Source of the DNA: an uncultured Prevotella sp.
GTDB lineage: Bacteria; Bacteroidota; Bacteroidia; Bacteroidales; Bacteroidaceae
Reading direction: 5' to 3'
NCBI GenBank assembly: GCA_937906765.1
Contig: CALCUV010000136.1
Coordinates: 1 to 5,691, forward strand
DNA: 5,691 bases
Part shown: piece after piece, positions 5,602-5,691 of the stretch
Numbering within the stretch: the first letter of the stretch is position 1
Layout: each line of letters opens with the position of its first letter
Program-made: the position numbers and the translations under genes
Notes under the pieces: model-generated
Databases searched by the model: none
Seen by the model: only the letters and a program-made list of their open reading frames with translations
What the model was told of the DNA's origin: nothing

Positions 5602-5691
5602 TGTATAAATAATACCGTCCAGGTGATCCAGCTCATGGCAGAAGCACCGGGCGATCAGCTCTTCGCCCTCGGCCTCGTACCAGTCGCCGTA
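5599..5691 (-). CDS. def: Peptide deformylase C-terminal fragment, fused in frame
   Basis: Reading inward from the window edge, this frame encodes YGDWYEAEGEELIARC followed by FCHELDHLDGIIYTE. The block EGEELIAR.FCHELDHLDG is the third conserved motif of peptide deformylase, in which the two His of HExDH bind the catalytic metal and the Glu is the general base. The enzyme removes the formyl group from nascent proteins. Codon choice here (GCC, CGG, CTG, GAG) and the Cys-flanked motif suggest a Clostridia-like source, but that is an inference from 31 residues. The frame runs without a stop into the flavodiiron protein at VMERFPN; the family's own C-terminal tail is absent. The gene continues beyond the right edge. 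The join is probably artefactual or a recombination scar. Confidence 0.82.

Noticed and set aside
5623..5637. HELDH as the native HxExDH ligand motif of the flavodiiron protein
   Set aside because: The first His position would be Cys, the preceding EGEELIAR is not the beta strand found in that family, and the whole block matches peptide deformylase motif 3.

Overview
The window looks like Bacteroidales DNA, Prevotella-like at a guess. Three things point that way: no Shine-Dalgarno sequences ahead of the starts, several exact matches to the Bacteroidetes -7 box TAnnTTTG, and an ECF sigma factor paired with a short one-helix membrane protein. Genus cannot be settled from the sequence alone. The right-hand end carries a short piece of a different gene, so the window may come from a metagenomic or draft assembly.

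Layout: (1) 1-646 is an AT-rich region without genes. It holds hairpins, an 18-bp tandem repeat, an imperfect long direct repeat and two Bacteroidetes-type promoter candidates. (2) 647-2869 is a tight plus-strand operon of three genes that overlap by 4 and 8 nt: a secreted protein of unknown function, an ECF sigma-70 factor, and a small single-pass membrane protein that is probably its anti-sigma factor. The operon ends in a strong intrinsic terminator at 2871-2912. (3) 3145-3938 is a minus-strand pair of very AT-rich genes of unknown function with a 4-nt ATGA overlap. It faces the operon tail to tail, and the same terminator could serve both sides. (4) 3939-4701 has no genes. It contains a roughly 207-bp nested inverted-repeat element with 10-bp terminal inverted repeats (MITE-like, or a structured RNA), short palindromes and a 12-bp direct repeat, and the terminator of the next gene. 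(5) 4702 to about 5600 (minus) is the C-terminal three quarters of an A-type flavodiiron protein: the end of the metallo-beta-lactamase-like diiron domain plus a flavodoxin domain. (6) About 5599-5691 (minus) encodes the C-terminal metal-binding motif of peptide deformylase, joined in frame to the truncated flavodiiron gene.

Function: the first three genes look like a self-contained cell-surface signalling unit, in which the membrane protein would hold the sigma factor until released and the secreted protein could be a sensor or an output. The flavodiiron protein would detoxify O2 or NO in an anaerobe. The peptide deformylase/flavodiiron junction is the most anomalous point in the window. It is best explained as an assembly chimera or a recombination between two unrelated genes, not a working fusion. 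No clearly new multi-gene system is visible. The best candidates for something undescribed are the structured 207-bp element, the AT-rich gene pair and the secreted protein coupled to the sigma factor.
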